Below, piece by piece: positions 6,123-6,382 of a DNA stretch of 6,382 bases (position 1 is its first letter; each line of letters starts with the position of its first letter). Origin of the DNA: Chloroflexota bacterium (GTDB taxonomy: Bacteria; Chloroflexota; Dormibacteria; Aeolococcales; Aeolococcaceae); contig DNAU01000265.1 in assembly GCA_003491925.1 (NCBI GenBank), forward strand, positions 1-6,382, read 5' to 3'. Both the position numbers and the translations under genes were made by a program. Below the pieces are notes generated by a model. That model saw nothing but the letters and a program-made list of their open reading frames with translations, searched no databases and was not told the origin of the DNA.

Positions 6123-6158
6123 AAAAAAGAGGGCGCCCCTGGAAGACCAGAGACGCCC
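6123..6158 (-). terminator. Intrinsic terminator, minus strand
   Basis: Read on the minus strand, GGGCG-UCU-CUGG pairs with CCAG-GGG-CGCCC around a UCUU tetraloop. This gives 12 continuous pairs, two of them U-G wobbles, followed by UC and six U. On the plus strand the same wobbles become C-A mismatches and no T-run follows, so the minus strand is the functional one. Confidence 0.75.
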
Positions 6159-6197
6159 CGAGAGGGGGGGCTATGAGAGTGCGGTCCCCGACCGCTG
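6123..6197 (-). ncRNA. Candidate small RNA with C-rich single-stranded region
   Basis: A minus-strand transcript of about 75 nt is predicted from a TTGACC-17-CAATAT promoter to an intrinsic terminator. It would contain a 5' hairpin GCGGUC-GGG-GACCGC (6195-6181), then about 22 nt including a run of seven C (6170-6164) flanked by CUCUC and UCUC, then the terminator stem. A C-rich loop between two hairpins is a common design for sRNAs that pair with G-rich ribosome-binding sites; actinobacterial 6C RNA shares the theme, but I cannot claim membership. The C-run can also pair with GGGG at the start of the terminator stem, a possible alternative fold. No minus-strand gene lies nearby, so a terminator here is best explained by an independent RNA. 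It is convergent with dus. Confidence 0.5.
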
Positions 6198-6203
6198 GCT
6201 TCG

Positions 6204-6232
6204 ATATTGGTAGGTTATCAGATCGGGGTCAA
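6204..6232 (-). promoter_or_regulatory. Putative sigma-70-type promoter of the small RNA
   Basis: Minus-strand TTGACC (6232-6227, five of six matches to consensus), a 17-nt spacer and CAATAT (6209-6204, three of six). The predicted start is near 6197, just before the first hairpin. TAACCT (6217-6212) is an alternative TANNNT box and would lengthen the RNA by several bases. Confidence 0.5.
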
Positions 6233-6240
6233 CCAGGTGG

Positions 6241-6255
6241 GGTCACTTTGTTACC
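6241..6255. promoter_or_regulatory. Imperfect dyad between two divergent promoters
   Basis: GGTCAC (6241-6246), TTT, GTTACC (6250-6255) is an inverted repeat with one mismatch. It sits between the -35 of the small-RNA promoter and the plus-strand -10 at 6290, a sensible place for an operator. No regulator can be named. Confidence 0.25.
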
Positions 6256-6289
6256 TGAACGTCGCCACCATCGTTTCACCCTGAGCACC

Positions 6290-6295
6290 TATACT
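6290..6295 (+). promoter_or_regulatory. Putative -10 box (TATACT) for the gene at the right edge
   Basis: TATACT is close to the consensus TATAAT and stands out in GC-rich DNA. No good -35 lies 16-18 bp upstream. Transcription from about 6302 would give a leader of about 68 nt before the ATG at 6370. The leader contains a possible small hairpin, CGCCG (6316-6320) with CGGCG (6329-6333). Confidence 0.45.
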
Positions 6296-6369
6296 CCCGT
6301 GCTTCCCCCCTGATGCGCCGCTGGCGCTCGGCGGGTGCAGAACTCACTTCACGAAGGTCAGCCATCACC

Positions 6370-6382
6370 ATGGACAAGCCGG
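6370..6382 (+). CDS. Start of a gene running off the right edge (unidentified)
   Basis: Only ATG GAC AAG CCG (MDKP) is visible, so the product cannot be named. Support is contextual: an AT-richer upstream region with TATACT, a leader, and GAAGG (6353-6357), a weak Shine-Dalgarno-like stretch 12 nt before the ATG. An in-frame ATG at 6313 would add 19 Arg/Ser-rich residues (beginning MRRWRSAGAE) and cannot be excluded, but it would leave almost no leader. Confidence 0.45.

Noticed and set aside
6131..6158. Plus-strand terminator for dus
   Set aside because: On the plus strand the stem has two C-A mismatches and is followed by a G-run, not a T-run.
6251..6271. Minus-strand six-codon ORF (MVATFR) upstream of the small RNA
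   Set aside because: It lies upstream of the predicted promoter and has no good ribosome-binding site or conserved feature.
5450..6313. A 287-codon plus-strand open frame overlapping the end of dus
   Set aside because: It is a frame-shifted shadow of dus, rich in Gly, Pro and Arg, with no recognisable motifs.
6299..6313. GTG-CTT-CCC-CCC-TGA mini-ORF overlapping ATG 6313
   Set aside because: It starts only 3 nt after the -10 box, before the expected transcription start, so it would not be in the RNA.

Overview
The window is very GC-rich, protein-dense bacterial DNA with high G/C at third codon positions. The gene set (acetoacetyl-CoA synthetase, two DegV proteins, CoaX, Dus), GTG starts and apparently leaderless TANNNT promoters suit a high-GC Terrabacteria lineage such as Actinomycetota or the soil phylum Dormibacterota. 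That placement is inference; no rRNA or marker gene is present. It looks like ordinary chromosome: there is no IS element, phage gene, CRISPR array or tRNA.

Layout. Positions 1-1093 (+) hold the C-terminal 363 residues of an acetoacetyl-CoA synthetase whose start lies outside the window; its C-terminal domain carries an in-frame 15-bp minisatellite. A convergent four-gene minus-strand cluster follows. In transcription order it is DegV copy 2 (4063-3206), DegV copy 1 (3141-2284), a TetR regulator (2244-1522) and a small zinc-ribbon protein (1522-1154). The last two overlap as TGATG and are probably translationally coupled. A 78-bp divergent region separates the cluster from coaX (4142-4909, +), followed by a Dus-family tRNA-dihydrouridine synthase (4962-6032, +). 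The remaining 337 bp (6033-6369) are non-coding. They hold a good minus-strand small-RNA candidate (promoter, 5' hairpin, C7 run, intrinsic terminator) and a plus-strand promoter and leader for a gene that only begins at 6370.

How it may work together. The DegV pair resembles FakB-type fatty-acid-binding proteins. The copies are gap-free over 285 residues and about 61% identical by hand count, so they arose by tandem duplication and may bind different acyl chains. TetR proteins often sense acyl-CoAs or other small ligands, and acetoacetyl-CoA synthetase activates a ketone-body or lipid intermediate. A lipid or acyl theme for the left two thirds is plausible but unproven. CoaX makes the first committed intermediate of CoA, and Dus modifies tRNA.

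The most notable signals are the small-RNA candidate near 6123-6232, the recurring TANNNT box 7 or 10 nt before four start codons (leaderless or near-leaderless mRNAs), the DegV duplication and the minisatellite in the synthetase.
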